Shown: positions 39,550-54,830, counted from the first letter of the stretch. The stretch: 64,000 nt of DNA from Flaccisagitta enflata (GCA_965153355.1 OZ231126.1:25420001-25484000), one strand, 5' to 3'. Made by a program: numbers and translations. The notes: generated by a model from the sequence alone, not told the origin.

Positions 39550-40289
39550 GTGCGGGAACCTTTTTATTTCTAAGATAGTTGTACAATCCTCAATCAACAC
39601 TCACAACGCCATTTCACCACCGTAAAACTCCGAGATGTATACTCGCCACCTTAAGCGCCGCCAAATTCTCTTTCTTAAGCGAGGCTTCATTCTTTACGTG
39701 CTTCCGTACAATCGCCTCAGCGTTTCATTGGCGGTCGTATTCATTCTTTTTTTTTTATTTTTTTTTCCTGATATCGTTTAGAACTTACAACAACGCGACG
39801 TCGGCGTCTAGCTCCATCCACCCCCCCCCCCTCCGTCCTTTCTCACACACAACAGACTGACGGACCAATCTACAGACAAAGTTCTCGCTAGTCCGCTTCA
39901 TCACTACCTAAGCGATACTTACACAGTGTCACTGCCGTGCAGCTGCGCTTCAGTTATTTGCTACGGAAGTGAGCCGCGCTCAACGCCTCTCTGTCTTTTG
40001 TTGATCGCTGAAATGATACTTTAAGATATAGCAACCAAGACGGCATTTTGCCCGTGGGTCGTGGGTCGCGCGTGCGTGCGCGGAACTCTACATGTCTAGC
40101 CATCTGTAAGACAGTCCGTTGGTTTGTCTGTCTATCCAACTGCCAAACAGTCTGTATTTTCTCCGACCTTAACTTTTTTTTTTGTTCCCCAGCATGATAA
40201 CAATTGAAAGACACTGCCTCTCTTAAAGATGGGAGGACGCATCTAACAAGAGCTTGTCAGCTCCAAATCACTTTGAGATGACGAGTCAA
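39550..40289. other. Unannotated sequence
   Basis: No gene or RNA recognised. Confidence 0.4.
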
Positions 40290-40712
40290 AACTACGCGAA
40301 AAAAAAGACGCACTTTTGAAAGGTTGACCAGGCCATTGAAACTCATATTAAAATTCTAGGTCGTTAGAATGCCCTTGGAATATACTTTCATTTGGCGCCA
40401 ATCTGGTATTTCTATTTTTTTTTTTTTTTTTTTTTTTTTTTTGGAAATGGCATTAGTTTAAGTAAACATTTTGCTGATTTCGATTTTGCAGTTGCATAAA
40501 AAAAGTGCATTTCAGCAAAATGGTTCTTCACTTTGACTGGCTCTAGCTCCTAAACGGTTAAACTTACAGACCTGAGATTGGTCTAGAATGAAAGATCTTT
40601 TTAAGATCTTTAAAATCATTTCAACTGACAAATGTTTCTAGAGATTTTTGAATCTCTTTTGTTAACAAATACAAAGGTGCGTCTTTTCATTTTTAATTCG
40701 CGCAGTACTGTT
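40290..40712. mobile_element. Probable MITE with ACTRCGCGAA ends
   Basis: ACTACGCGAAAAAAAAGACG at the left and, inverted, ACTGCGCGAATT then GAAAAGACGCACCTTT at the right. Interior includes a T33 run at about 40,411-40,443. Target duplication not clear. Confidence 0.55.
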
Positions 40713-41044
40713 CCTACCGGGTCAGCTTGATCGCTTTGGTCTTGTTCAAATACTGCTTGTCCCTGCAAAATTACAGTTCAGTATCTTAATTCCGTCTTTT
40801 TTAATCCTATGATAAGTGAAGATTTCTATACCAGTTTTATAAAAGCAAATATCAAAAAATGATTTGAGTTGGTTATGGATAAATTGGATATCTTTCCCGC
40901 AACCCTAGCGCCCATGCTCAAACGCGATAGAGAAAAAACAAGATAAAAATTCCATCGAAAAATACTTCCGGGTGTCATGACCCCATTTTATTCCTCCCTC
41001 ATCCCATATCAATCACGATTCTTCTTCCTCTTCTCTGTCTTCGC

Positions 41045-41293
<249 letters not shown>

Positions 41294-41334
41294 CTAAGTT
41301 TTACCCATGTCTCTGATTGTTTCTTCTAGTGATT

Positions 41335-41525
41335 AAATAAGGCCGAATACACAGCTACCGAAGTCGCGTGCGGGTGGGCAGGGGATATATTTGAGGTCAC
41401 CAGACCATTTGGGCAGGAGCAGTGAGAAATGAAATCCTAAAAAAAGTAAAGTGTGTCCAACCGACCGACCAACCGACCGACCGACGTTCAAAGTGGGTTG
41501 TAGAGTCAAGTGCACGCGACTAAAA
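41335..41525 (+). mobile_element. HP element, hairpin decayed
   Basis: AATAAGGCCGAATACACAGC start, GTCGCGTGCGGGTGGGCAGG, (CCGA)n, GGGTTGTAGAGTC; the terminal hairpin AGTCAAGTGCACGCGACT is broken on its left arm. Confidence 0.75.
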
Positions 41526-41840
41526 ATGAGGCGATTATGATTCTCATTCATGTGATCCTACAAGTCAGATGGATGGTTTTTCTATCAACCTAAAATCTAA
41601 AACCCGCTATGTCCATCAGTCGGTTGATAATACTTTACATATTTACTATTTCAGCATTTAGGGCAGTTTTTGCATTGCTGCTCCTGCCCAATTGCTTGGA
41701 TAGCCTTTCCTATCATAGCCCCTACCTTGTGCCTACTCGCGAGCATCATCCATCGGCCACTAGATAGGTTGCTTCGTCAACCAGTCAGTGGACCATGTCT
41801 TAGTGGAATTCTTCTGACCCAGCATCGCAAGATGATCAAA

Positions 41841-42066
41841 AACAAGGCGGGATACACGGCTACCAAAGTCACGTGCGGGTGGGCAGGGGCCATGTTTGAG
41901 GTTACCAGACCATTTGGGCAGGAGCAGTGAGGTCAAAGAAATAGAATCATGAAAAAAAGTGAAGTGTGAGTGACCGATCAACCAACTGACAGACGGACGG
42001 ACAGATGAACTGACGGATGGACGGACGGACGGACGGACAAAGCGGGTTGTAGAGTCACGTGCAGCC
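41841..42066 (+). mobile_element. HP element, hairpin decayed
   Basis: AACAAGGCGGGATACACGGC start, GGGTGGGCAGGGGCC, (GGAC)n, AAAGCGGGTTGTAGAGTC, then a truncated terminus (GTCACGTGCAGCC). A further short fragment lies at 41,680-41,710. Confidence 0.75.
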
Positions 42067-42069
42067 ACA

Positions 42070-42680
42070 ATTGAGGCCCAACAAAGTCCTCAAAGTCCAA
42101 GCTTGACCTAAGAACTGGGAATTTTTTCTTCCCAGGCTCATTTTCCACCATCGTGCTCCTCACGCCGCATATATGACGCCAGCCCAAATGTAGCCGCTAT
42201 ACGGTGCCTTACAGCGGAAGTTACGTCGACCTACACATCATAACTTGCTTCAAATTGTTTGGTATCAGTTCATAAAACCAACAACGTTATGAGTCACCTT
42301 ATGTTTCCCGCTGTAAGTTACTGTTATTGCTCCCGCAGCTTCCATTTTCTCAATTTCTTTTTCCTCTCTTCCTCTGCTCTTCCTTTCCTCCCTACTTAAC
42401 TCCCAAAAATAAAGGCAATTGCGCTGTCCTCTGTCTGTCTTTCAGTCTTCGTCTTTTTTTCTAGTATTAGATTCATAGTTTCATTGGTCTGAGTTAGATA
42501 CTTTTAGATACTTTGTCCACCTTGTTGATTTGAATCAAAGCATACATTTACAGTTAGGGCCTAATTTAATCTTCATTCGTTGAGAAAAATTTTTTTCATT
42601 AGAGCTCCTTACTCAATGGATTGAGCTCTAAATGGTCTTGGATGACAAAAAATAAAAAAAAGTTTGGAAGATATGTTTTA
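42070..42680. other. Unannotated sequence
   Basis: 42,190-42,235 (CCGCTATACGGTGCC, TTACAGCGGAAG) resembles a decayed transposon end like that at 43,535. No gene. Confidence 0.4.
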
Positions 42681-42684
42681 GTTT

Positions 42685-43800
<1,116 letters not shown>

Positions 43801-43842
43801 CTCAAGCAATAATAACAGCAACAACAACAATAGCAACAACAG

Positions 43843-43877
<35 letters not shown>

Positions 43878-44093
43878 TTACAAAACTCAGCAACACCATT
43901 AACAACAACAGTTGTATTTTCCAAACATAAGAAAGGGAAAAAATACTTATTTTTCAAGAGTCAAGGAATGATCACTTTACAGCAACCACAACAGCAACAA
44001 ACAACAGCATCAGCAAACTAGAACATCAGTAAACTACAACATCAGCCAACTACAACAACAACAATGGAAAACAACAACAACAACAACAAAAAT

Positions 44094-44124
<31 letters not shown>

Positions 44125-44185
44125 GCAACAGCAACAACAACAACAGCAACAGCAGCCATGACAGCAACAGCAACAGCAACAGCGG
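43801..44185. repeat. Interrupted (CAA)n/(CAG)n arrays
   Basis: CAA blocks near 43,850-43,876 and 44,072-44,125, with CAGCAACAGCAA around 44,140-44,185. Confidence 0.9.
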
Positions 44186-44820
44186 TTGGAACAGGAACAA
44201 ACTGCCGAGAATTTGAATTTTATGCTCGATACGGGGCCCCAGGGCTCAAAAACACCCATTTTGATGGCAAAATGTTTGAAATCTTTATGAATATGCTTTG
44301 TTTTATTGACAAAATCAATCAGAGTGGCTTTTGTGTTTATTTTGAGAGAAACATATTTAAACACCACCAATATGCCAAAAAGTGGCTGAAATATGTCGAA
44401 ATTGGTATTATATGCTCGTTCAGGGCAAATGTTGTGGGGTGCCCGATCATTTTACAGCCTCGGGACCATCACCACTGGCTTCAGCACGAAAAAAGGTCCC
44501 AGAAACGCTTTTTCTACCACTTGATTTCTCAAAATGGTACTTTTCTGGACCATACTACTACTCGCACGCGACTTGGACAGCTGCTTACCCAGCCTTGCTT
44601 AACTCGTAAAGTTTCTGATTTAGTAGAGAATTGAGGAATCCTCAATGAGGATGCGATGAAAAAGCAGGGGTGTATAAAGTTGAGCGGCCTTCGATTTCTT
44701 TCCCCCTGGTCTTTGATTTCCCAAAAAATGGTTTGATTTTCTAGTGTTAGATTCTGTTGTAGTGGTCAAATGTTATCTTTTGTAACTGTCAAAAGTGTAA
44801 AATATTCATCAATTTTGTTT
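44186..44820. other. Unannotated sequence
   Basis: A 158-codon frame at 44,158-44,634 begins inside the CAG repeat, has no motif, and is not called. 44,553-44,610 carries a decayed HP end (TCGCACGCGACTTGGACAGC, CCTTGCTT). Confidence 0.4.
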
Positions 44821-44822
44821 TT

Positions 44823-44974
44823 AGTTGCGGACACGCAACTCTATGAAACTTTGTCCGTCCGTCAGTTGGTTGGTCGGTCCGTCATGTTGATCGGGATTGG
44901 AAAGTATGAAAACGCACATTTCACTTCCCTGCTTACCTGTCATAACTGGTATTTACCGTGTATCCGGCCTTGTT
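44823..44974 (-). mobile_element. HP element, hairpin variant
   Basis: The hairpin AGTTGCG-GACA-CGCAACT (44,823-44,840) differs from the main family by a paired change on both arms. It is followed by CTATGAAACTTTGTCC, (GTCC)n and ends TGTATCCGGCCTTGTT. Confidence 0.75.
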
Positions 44975-45019
44975 GTACTGCTTCTACTTTTTAAATGTCA
45001 CGCATCTCTACCAAAAGGC

Positions 45020-45210
45020 TTTGTCGTCCGTCCCAGGTCTGTCCGTCCATCCCGTCCGTTCGTCATTAGTCCATCCATCTATCGTCTATCCGTCCGTCCG
45101 TCCGTCCGTCAATCCATCCGTCTATCTGGTCATCAGTCCGTCCGTCCGTCCGTCCGTCCGTCCGTCCGTCCGTCCGTTCATTTGCTGGTCCGTCTGTCCT
45201 TTGATCCGTA
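45020..45210. repeat. (GTCC)n tetranucleotide array
   Basis: GTCC/CCGT repeats with interruptions, the same tetramer found inside HP elements, here expanded. Confidence 0.9.
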
Positions 45211-45465
45211 AAACACAAGTCGAAAGTGGTTAAAACTCAAGAAAATCACCCAAAATGTTAAGTCATTTTATCATTCCACACGATTGATGCAATATTGCAT
45301 CATTCTGCACGACTTGAGTTTTGGAAAGGATGTCATTAACGAGCTAAGCAGCATGTGGACGCATCGTTGTACCCCCGGGGTACTTGTTACATGTCTCTTT
45401 CCTTTCTGTTTGCATTCTTAGTTCTTGAGTTGTAGGCATTAAGTCCTTTCACATATCGTTTTTTT

Positions 45466-45484
45466 AGTCGCTGACTAAGCGAGC
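45466..45484. mobile_element. HP hairpin remnant at the copy B breakpoint
   Basis: A T-run followed by AGTCGCT-GACTA-AGCGAGC, a partly decayed HP hairpin. The duplicated sequence of copy B (GCAGCGATCATTGCAG) begins immediately at its right arm. Confidence 0.6.
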
Positions 45485-45926
45485 AGCGATCATTGCAGAT
45501 TTACTATGATGCATTAAAAAAACTTACCCAATATGTCATCAATTTCTCCTTTTAATGAAGAAGCATTATTCCCCCTCAGATAAGATAACTTTATATAGTT
45601 CTTTGTGGTATTTCATTATTTAATCAACTGAACTGCAAACCTACCGACCTATTGAAAAAATGGAATTCAGTAATTAACGTCGAAAAGAACGAGGCTCCCT
45701 CAGAGAGAAAGAGAGAGAGAGAGAGAGATGTATCAATGTGTGTTTTATTATGACTTTGATGAAGTTCTACTTTTTAAAGAAACAAGACTTAATGTCATTT
45801 TAATTGCTTTTCTGAGTTCCACCTCCTGTCTGTTATGAACGATCAGCCATTGGACCTAACACGACTTAGCCCTTGTTATGACAGCTTTTCCCTTTGCATT
45901 GTAGCGATCTCTCTCCGTGTGTTCTT

Positions 45927-46192
<266 letters not shown>

Positions 46193-46195
46193 CAC

Positions 46196-46229
46196 GACTT
46201 GGGTAGCCATGTATATAGTCTCGTTTAAA
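46196..46229 (-). mobile_element. Decayed HP element end
   Basis: CGACTTGGGTAGCCATGTAT followed by AGTCTCGTTT matches the conserved non-hairpin terminus with substitutions. Also at 12,651-12,685. Confidence 0.5.
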
Positions 46230-46454
46230 AACTGATTTGTCATATATACAGTTAAATCTCTCTCTAGCGGATTTCAAGGGACAGACTAATTCAATCTATC
46301 ATAGGCGGGATTCCTCATGAGCTGATAAAAGAGAAAAAAAAACACTCAAGTTCAACGGACCATATATTTGCAACTGTTACAGGTGGAAATCTGCGGGGTT
46401 CAACTGTATATGTATCTTTACGAAAGTATCCCTTCTTCTCTTTCCGCGTACATG

Positions 46455-46856
<402 letters not shown>

Positions 46857-47048
46857 GCTTCAGCTCTTTTTCTCTTCTTCTTCTCCGTTTCATTCAAATT
46901 TGAAATTCAGTCTGAATTTTAAATCAGTCTAAAGCGGAGATACAATCGAGGACTAACAGCCCGCGCTTCCCGACAGACCGTCACCGACATTCTTTTCTAT
47001 TTCTAACTGTTCCTCCCATTTCACACTTCTCCTCCTCTTCCTCTTTCC

Positions 47049-47153
<105 letters not shown>

Positions 47154-47615
47154 TACAGCACCATGAGCCCCTCCTCTTCCATAGAAATCTTTCCTCCATC
47201 TCTTTTCTTTCGTTCTTTCTTTTTCTCTCTCTTTTCTTTTTTCCTTTTTCCTTTCCTCTTTTCTCATTCCTTTTCCCTTTTTTCGCGCATTTTTTTCTCT
47301 TTTCTTTTTTTTTCTCTCTTCTCTTATTTTCTCTCTAGCTCTCTCTCCTTCTCTTCTTTTCACTCTTTTTTTTGTTCTCTCTATCTTTTTTTCTGCTTCT
47401 TCCTTTATTTCAGACGGCTCCCCCTTTTTTTCACAACCATCACATCTTCGAATGATTTATGAGGTTTTTCATCCTAGATCAAAGAATCACGCCAAGCCAA
47501 GTCCTCCTTCACAACTTTTTTCTTCTTTTCCTTTTTTTTTTTCATTTTATATCATTGAGAAGTGCGAGAATTGCAAAATGCCTTTTAGAGGTAAACCGAT
47601 GCATAAAGCAGGAAA

Positions 47616-47839
47616 AACAAGACCGGATACAACGCCAAAAAGTAGTCGCTCGCGGATGGGAAGGGGCAATCATGTAGGTGGGCAGGGGTAGTTTGTGGGT
47701 GGACGGGGATGTTATGTGGTTGGGCAGGGGCAGAAATGCTCAGAAATCACTTTTTTTGCCGATTTCACGTCGTCAAATTTTTAGCGTTACGAATGTACGG
47801 ACGGACCTATTTTTAGAGTCGCTTAGCAAGCGACCAAAA
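47616..47839 (+). mobile_element. HP element, divergent subfamily, copy B
   Basis: AACAAGACCGGATACAACGC start and hairpin GTCGCTT-AGC-AAGCGAC at 47,818-47,834. Here the start resembles the main family more than the copy A version does (15,626). Confidence 0.72.
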
Positions 47840-48092
47840 AGGGAAAAAGAAGGAGAAATAAAAGGAGGAATTTAAAAAAAAAAAAAAAGAAAAAAGGAGA
47901 GAATAAAATTGAAATTCAATTTAGCACCTCGTGTGTTGCAGAAAGTGAGAGAAGGGGGAAAAGCGGATAATGAATTGCATACGATGGAATTTTTTTTGCT
48001 ACCGTTTGCATTATATTGCTAGCACGTGGAAAGAATCAAATTATAATGTATGATAATGGTAACAAAAACAACGATACCAACAACAGAAACAT

Positions 48093-48380
<288 letters not shown>

Positions 48381-48650
48381 AATCACTGCGTTTATATCAA
48401 TTAACGGAAAAAACATTAGTTTTTCTTTTCCGATGTTCCCTCGGTTTAACATCCTGTCGTTGAAATGATGTAGTGGAATTAAAAAGGTTTTACTGTGGTC
48501 ATATGGGGCGGGGGGGGGGGGGGAAGAGGGGTAAGTAGTTGGGGCAATTGTGAGGGAGAGAGATTGAAAGGAAGGTTCGTAAACGCGATGTTGAGTTTAT
48601 GTACTGGAAGCAATGAGCCATTGAAAAGCAATAAAGCTTACACCATAGAG

Positions 48651-49013
48651 AAGAGAGAGAGAGAGAGAGAGAGATACACACACATACACTCATCAAACAA
48701 ACAAACAAACAAACAAACAAACAAACAAACAAACAAACAAACAAACAAACAAGCAAACAGACAGACAAACAGACAAACGCACATGGTAGAGTGGCTTAAG
48801 AAATAATCTAAGATTCTCTGTTGTTTTCTCCATCTCCATCTCCATAGATCCGTGCAACTCGCCTTATGGACTGTCCAATGCATAATGAGAGTATCTCTTG
48901 GGCAGGACGCATGATTGCTTAGTACAAAAGCGAATACGTGGATCATCTTTTTAACAGAAAAATAATTCCCAAGTGATTATATGAAGATAAAATATTTTTG
49001 TGGAAAGAGTGAG

Positions 49014-49045
<32 letters not shown>
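48651..49045. repeat. Single unit of the GA/AAAC-plus-unique repeat
   Basis: (GA)n, (CA)n, (AAAC)n, about 240 bp unique, (GA)n: one unit of the block that is triplicated in copy A at 17,012-18,174. Confidence 0.9.
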
Positions 49046-49062
<17 letters not shown>

Positions 49063-49304
49063 GAAAAAGTAAGAAGAAAGAAAGTAGAAAGAGATTTCCA
49101 GTGGAAGTAGAAGATTAGTTTCTCTGCTCAGTGCGTATAAAGACGTTGCCTAGGCGTCAGTGAGCTCGTAGAAACTTCATTTCAAATTCATTTCATTTTC
49201 ATTTTTTGGGCAAATTCAAGGATATACGAAATAGGATCTTTTTGGCGCCTGCGCGGCCAACTCATACTTTTCTTATGCTCTAGCAGTACTCAACATAGCA
49301 AGAA

Positions 49305-49320
49305 ACAACAACAACAACAA

Positions 49321-49414
<94 letters not shown>

Positions 49415-49420
49415 AACAAT

Positions 49421-49482
<62 letters not shown>

Positions 49483-49484
49483 CC

Positions 49485-49558
<74 letters not shown>

Positions 49559-49625
49559 TACAACGACAACGACAACGACAACAATTACAACGACGACGAC
49601 AACGACAACGACAGCGACAACGACG

Positions 49626-49719
<94 letters not shown>

Positions 49720-49720
49720 C
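49305..49720. repeat. (CAA)n array
   Basis: CAA repeats with ATA, ACC and CGACAA islands. Confidence 0.96.
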
Positions 49721-49979
49721 GCGTCAGCCCACTCACTCTCTGTCGTTATTGGGTGGTGAGACGAAAAAGCGGTCAATCTGAAACTCGACCAAATTCTCAT
49801 TTTCTCTCATTTGCTTTGAGACCACTTTTGGTCCGTGTTACGCATCCGAGGCATGTCTGACCAAAACACTCTGCTCTTTTTTTTTCTTTTTTTTCATTAT
49901 TCCATCCTTTCCTTTTCTCCCTTTCTTTTCTCCTTCTCACTTTTATCCATCTTCTCTTCACTCTTCAGTCTCTCTTTTT

Positions 49980-50290
49980 GGGCAGCAGCCCCAAAGGGCC
50001 GATGTCCTGTAGGACACAGGGGTCAATATCCAGATGTCCGTCCGTTCCCCCCCCCCGGAGTTTCTCAAGCCTCAAATTCTCATTGAATAACATAGGAAAT
50101 TGATAAAATGCAAAGTTCCCATTGAATAACATGGAAAACTGATGAAAAATGAAAAGTTGTGAAATTCCCATTAAATAACATGGCAAATTGATGAGAAATA
50201 GAAAAAAATGCAAAACCCCCATTGAATATCATGGAAAATTGCTCCAAAGGCTTCAAATATGCCTTCTCAGGGTCCTTTGGGGCCACTGCT
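49980..50290. mobile_element. G-rich foldback element, uninterrupted
   Basis: Left GGGCAGCAGCCCCAAAGGGC with CGATGTCCTGTAGGACACAG; right inverted GGTCCTTTGGGGCCACTGC. Interior repeats of CCCATTGAATAACATGG. The undisturbed counterpart of 19,352-21,104. Confidence 0.75.
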
Positions 50291-50878
50291 TGCTCTCACT
50301 CTACTTCTTCAGCTATCACTCCAAGCATGGCATCGGATACCGCTGACCATGTGCGATCCTTGGATAGTTGGATGACTTGTTACTCATTATCTAATTAGTT
50401 GGTTTGGACGTATCAAGACTCTTGATTCAAGAGTTCTCTCAGTCCTCCTTCTGACATCCACTTTATCAGTCTTGTTCACGTCTGGCGAGTCTCAAAATAA
50501 ACCGTCCAACACCTTTTATTTTAGTCTCGTAATGATTTTCATCACTTCCTGTTGGGTTTACAGAGCATCGGAAACAATGAATCCTACAAGTATAACTATA
50601 ACTGTGTAGTCGTACAATGTACATGTATGATTAGGATCATGTCAGTCCCTTCATATAACGATGTTGGATTGTTGGTTGATTTGGCGAAGGTAGTAGTATC
50701 ATATTGTAGACCTTTTGTCAGGGTGTCACAAAATTTTTTGCTTCCTACGAGCAAAATTTCTCCAAGTGTTCCTTTCTACTGGAAGTGCGTATGATTACCT
50801 CATGTTGAACACCTTGTGTTACATGATGTACCATATTTTTTATAATTAGCGCCCCAGGCGCTTTTGATATTAGATAGT

Positions 50879-51433
50879 AGGGAATGTAAGCGAATAAAAA
50901 CCGCTTGAAAAAAAAAATGTTTTTTTTTGCCGGGTTTTATTGGTTCTTTTCAAAGAAATTTTGAAAAAAACTGACAAAAGGTTTTTTTTTCAAAATTTTT
51001 CCCCAAGAGAAGTTGCGCATGTGACCAAAATCTAAGATTTCATTTAAAGCTGTAATTCTAACCTTTTTTAAAAACTTTAAAGAACATTCTGAGTAATATC
51101 TTTTATCTTCAAGTCTTCAACATCTTGTATCTTCATATCAAAACTAAATAAATAATTGGTAATGCTATCTGACAAGGTGAGTGACGACATACTTAAAACA
51201 ATGACAGAATTGTCAACAGTGAAACTGACAGCTTACAGTAGTCAATCGGATGATATATGCATAGTATACACATGTAGAGTATGGTTGGAAAAGATCATTT
51301 GTAGGTAATGCGCTATTAAGTTTTGAAAAAACTGAGCTTTGAAAAAAAAACCTGATAAAAACTTTTTTTTTTTAAATAAACCGGGTTTATTTGTTTTTTT
51401 TTTTCAAAATTTTGGTTTTTTTTACATTCCCTG
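50879..51433. mobile_element. Nested hAT-like non-autonomous element
   Basis: Ends AGGGAATGTAA and, inverted, CAGGGAATGTAA (first C missing at the left). Perfect 8-bp duplication TAGATAGT at 50,871-50,878 and 51,434-51,441. Subterminal long A/T runs mirror each other. 555 bp, non-coding. Confidence 0.9.
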
Positions 51434-51566
51434 TAGATAGTGACATTGCTCAAGGTTGGGATTTGAGCCTTAAGGCGGGGGATTTGAGCCTTGAGGCTGG
51501 GATTTTTAAGGCTTGATTTTCTTTTGAACTAGGATTTCATTTAAACAAACAAGTGTTTTTAAGAAG

Positions 51567-52340
51567 GCTTTACATACAGAAGGAAAAAAACACATTTCGC
51601 CTTTCTTCCTCCTTCCTTCCATCCTTCTTCCTTAATTCCTTCCTTCTTTCTTTCCTTCCTTCCCTTGTTCTTTCCCTCCTTTCTCTATAAACAGGAGGAG
51701 AAAAACTTTTTCTGCCTTTCTTCCTCCCTCCTTCCTTTCTTTCTTCCTTCCTTCCTTCCTTCCTTCCTTCCTTCCTTCCTTCCTTCCCCTTCCTTCTTTC
51801 TTTCTATGTAAACAAGAGGAAAAAACTTTTTTGTTTTTCTTCTTCCTTCCTTCCTTCCTTCCTCCCTTCCTCCCTTCTTTCTTTCCTTCTTTCCTTCCTT
51901 TGTTTCTTTACAAACAGAGAGAATAAACTTTTTCTGCCTTCCTTCTCTCTTACTTACTTCCTTCCTTCCTTCCTGCTTTCCTTCCTTCTTTCCTTCCTTT
52001 ATAAACAAAAGAAAAATTTTTTTCTGCCTTTCTTCCTCCTAACTTCCTTCCTTCTTTCCTCCCTTCTTTCCTTCCTTCCTTGCTTCCTTCCTTCTCTCCT
52101 TTCTTCCTTTACAAACAAGAGGAAAAAACTTCTTCTGCCTTTCTTCTTCCTACCTTCCTTCCTTCCTTCCTTCCTTCCTTCCTTCCTTCATTCCTTCCTT
52201 CCTTCCTTCATTCCTTCTTTCTTTCCTTCTTTTTTTCCTTTCCTTCCTTTTCCCTCCTTTTCCTTCCTTTTCCCTCCTTTTCCTTCCTTTTCTTCTTTCC
52301 TTCTTCCTCTTTTTTTCTTTCTTTCCTTCCCCCTTTGCTT
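51567..52340. repeat. (TTCC)n array with about 110-bp higher-order units
   Basis: Six blocks start with TAAACAAGAGGAAAAAACTT-like sequence followed by CTGCCTTTCTTCC and a run of TTCC (near 51,567, 51,690, 51,811, 51,910, 52,001, 52,110). Lies inside the hAT element. Confidence 0.85.
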
Positions 52341-52412
52341 CCTACCAGCCTAGCTAGCTTCCTACGAGCGCCGCTCGTGTGCTCGGGCACTTTGTGACAC
52401 CCTGCCTTTTGT

Positions 52413-52760
52413 CCCCATCTGCAATCACAATCCCCCATTTTCTTCTCCAACTACACTCAATCCCCTTTGCGTGTCCAACCTTTTTCGCCCCATCAACCAA
52501 CCAACCTCCCCAAAGTCCAAACCATCCCCTTGCTACTTCATCACTCCCTCGTTTTAGTTTAAACATTCGCTTTCTACTATCTTCTCCCCCCCCCTTCCCC
52601 CTCCCAGTTTCAGATCCTACCTCCATATCTCTCTCGTCTCTCTTCTCCCCCCCCCCTTCCCCCTTCCGAAATCTCTTCTGGCTGACCAAACATCTGCGCG
52701 TGAGTGAATCTTCGAGGTTTATCTCGTCTTGTCCATGTTTGGCCTAATTGAATCTTGGAT
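52413..52760. other. Unique sequence shared with copy A
   Basis: Matches 21,428-21,790. Poly-C runs; no gene. Confidence 0.45.
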
Positions 52761-53370
52761 CTCGACTCGTCACAGCCAAACTGACTCGATTCAACGATAG
52801 TTCTATAGATCTACCCACTTCTCTGGCTGACTGTGGTCAACATTAAGCGGTGCATGAACAATGATGACCGTTGCTGGGGTAAGAATCTGTTCACGATGGT
52901 TCAACCAGCATCTGTAGCTGACTGTGGTCAACATTTAGCAATGGATGAACAGTGGTGACCGTAACTGAGGCAGACTCAATTCAACGGTAGCACTACCCAC
53001 TTCTATAGCTGACTCTGGTCAACATTTAGCAGTGCATGATCAGTGGTTACCATTACTAAGGCAGACTCCATTTAACGATAGCACCACCCACTTCTCTGGC
53101 TGACTGTGGTCAACATTTAGCAGTGGATGAACAGTTAGAAGTAGCAACCGTCAGTCCGTCACTGAGTCAGAATTGATTCAACGATAGTATGACCCACTTC
53201 TCTGGCTGACTTTGGTCAATATTTAGCAGTGCATGACCAGTGGTGACCGCAACTGAGGCAGACTCCAATCGACAATAGCACCAACCACTTCTCTGGCTGA
53301 CTGTGGTCAACATTTTGCAGTGCATCAACATTGAACAGTGATGACTGTTGCTGTCCACTTCTTTAGCTGT
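52760..53370. repeat. About 85-bp minisatellite, copy B
   Basis: Same unit and order as 21,795-22,395. Confidence 0.85.
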
Positions 53371-53800
53371 GGTCTAACCATGAACTCGATTCACTAAATG
53401 CATTGGAATTAGATTTAGTTATCTCTTGTCACGTCTCTTTTTTTTTTTTTTGTTGTTGGACAGTCTGGTAAAATCTAACTTTACCGGCCAAATTTAGTAT
53501 TTTTTTTAACATCAAATCATCAATGCTCCTGACCTATGGCACAAGGAGCTTCTGTGCCTCCGCTCGCTACAAAAGAAAACTGCAGCGTATCCACCGGGCC
53601 GGTGATACAGGAAATTTCCACTAATCTCTGTTACCCTGCGCTTACATCCCTCCCGGCCAGAGCCATCAAACTTTTTTGACACTTTCCTGCCCTTAAATCC
53701 TCACCCCTCACCCCCTAGACCGCACTCAGGCACACCCCAACTCACTCTAAATGCAAATCTCTATTCGGTCTGGACAGCATCGTCTGATTATCGGGAAAAT

Positions 53801-54129
<329 letters not shown>

Positions 54130-54444
54130 CACACGCACGTTGCCTTTTCCAAACACAGTCCTTCATTTACAATTGAATGCTATCGTGTCTGCCTCAGAAA
54201 AGAGAATGTATTGTGATCGCCAAATCGACATTGAGATTGTCTAAAATGTGGTGCGCCAAACCTGGCGAAATCCAGACATTGCTCTTTCAACTGAAGTAAA
54301 TCTGAAATATACCAGTAATGGCGGCTGTCGCCGTGAGGAAAGATGTTGTAAGTATTGCTCACTTTTCACAAAGCTTTTGTCTTCAATCACTGCAATTTGT
54401 TTTATTTGTTAGATGAAATAAAGAGCAATTGTACGTATTGAGCC

Positions 54445-54830
54445 ACTGAAAATCAGAGAAATGAGCTAGATGAGCTAATTTATTCAAAATCACTCAACCA
54501 GACAACCAGCTATGCTCACTGACATGCTTTCTTGTATTTGCATGTTCAAATCAAAACATTTATTCATTCATCTTATTGAAAATCAGAAAAAAAGAGCGAG
54601 CAAAATGAGCTAAATGAGCTAAAATACTTAAAAACACCTTCACAGATGAGCAGCTCTGCTCACTGACATGCTTTCTTGTATTTGCTTGCCTAAACATGTA
54701 TCAAAATATCTATTCATTTATTTTATTTGAAATCCGAAAAAAAAAGACATAGCTAAGATGCTCAAAAACACCCTCATGTATGAGCAGCTATGCTCATAAA
54801 CATGTTTTCTTGTATTATTTCCATGCTCAA
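54445..54830. repeat. About 140-bp tandem repeat, copy B
   Basis: Same units as 23,430-23,830. Confidence 0.75.

Larger units (their letters stand above)
50719..52404. mobile_element. hAT-type non-autonomous element, copy B only
   Basis: 14-bp terminal inverted repeats CAGGGTGTCACAAA. A perfect 8-bp duplication CCTTTTGT flanks it (50,711-50,718 and 52,405-52,412). The empty site in copy A (near 21,425) reads CACCTTTTTTCCCC. CAG-type ends plus an 8-bp duplication are hAT hallmarks. 1,686 bp, no transposase frame. It contains a second nested element (50,879-51,433), a short GGGATTTGAGCC minisatellite and a TTCC-rich tandem array. Confidence 0.92.

Noticed and set aside
44158-44634. 158-codon plus-strand frame
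   Set aside because: Begins inside a CAG repeat, no domain motif, no splice or promoter context, and runs into an HP remnant.
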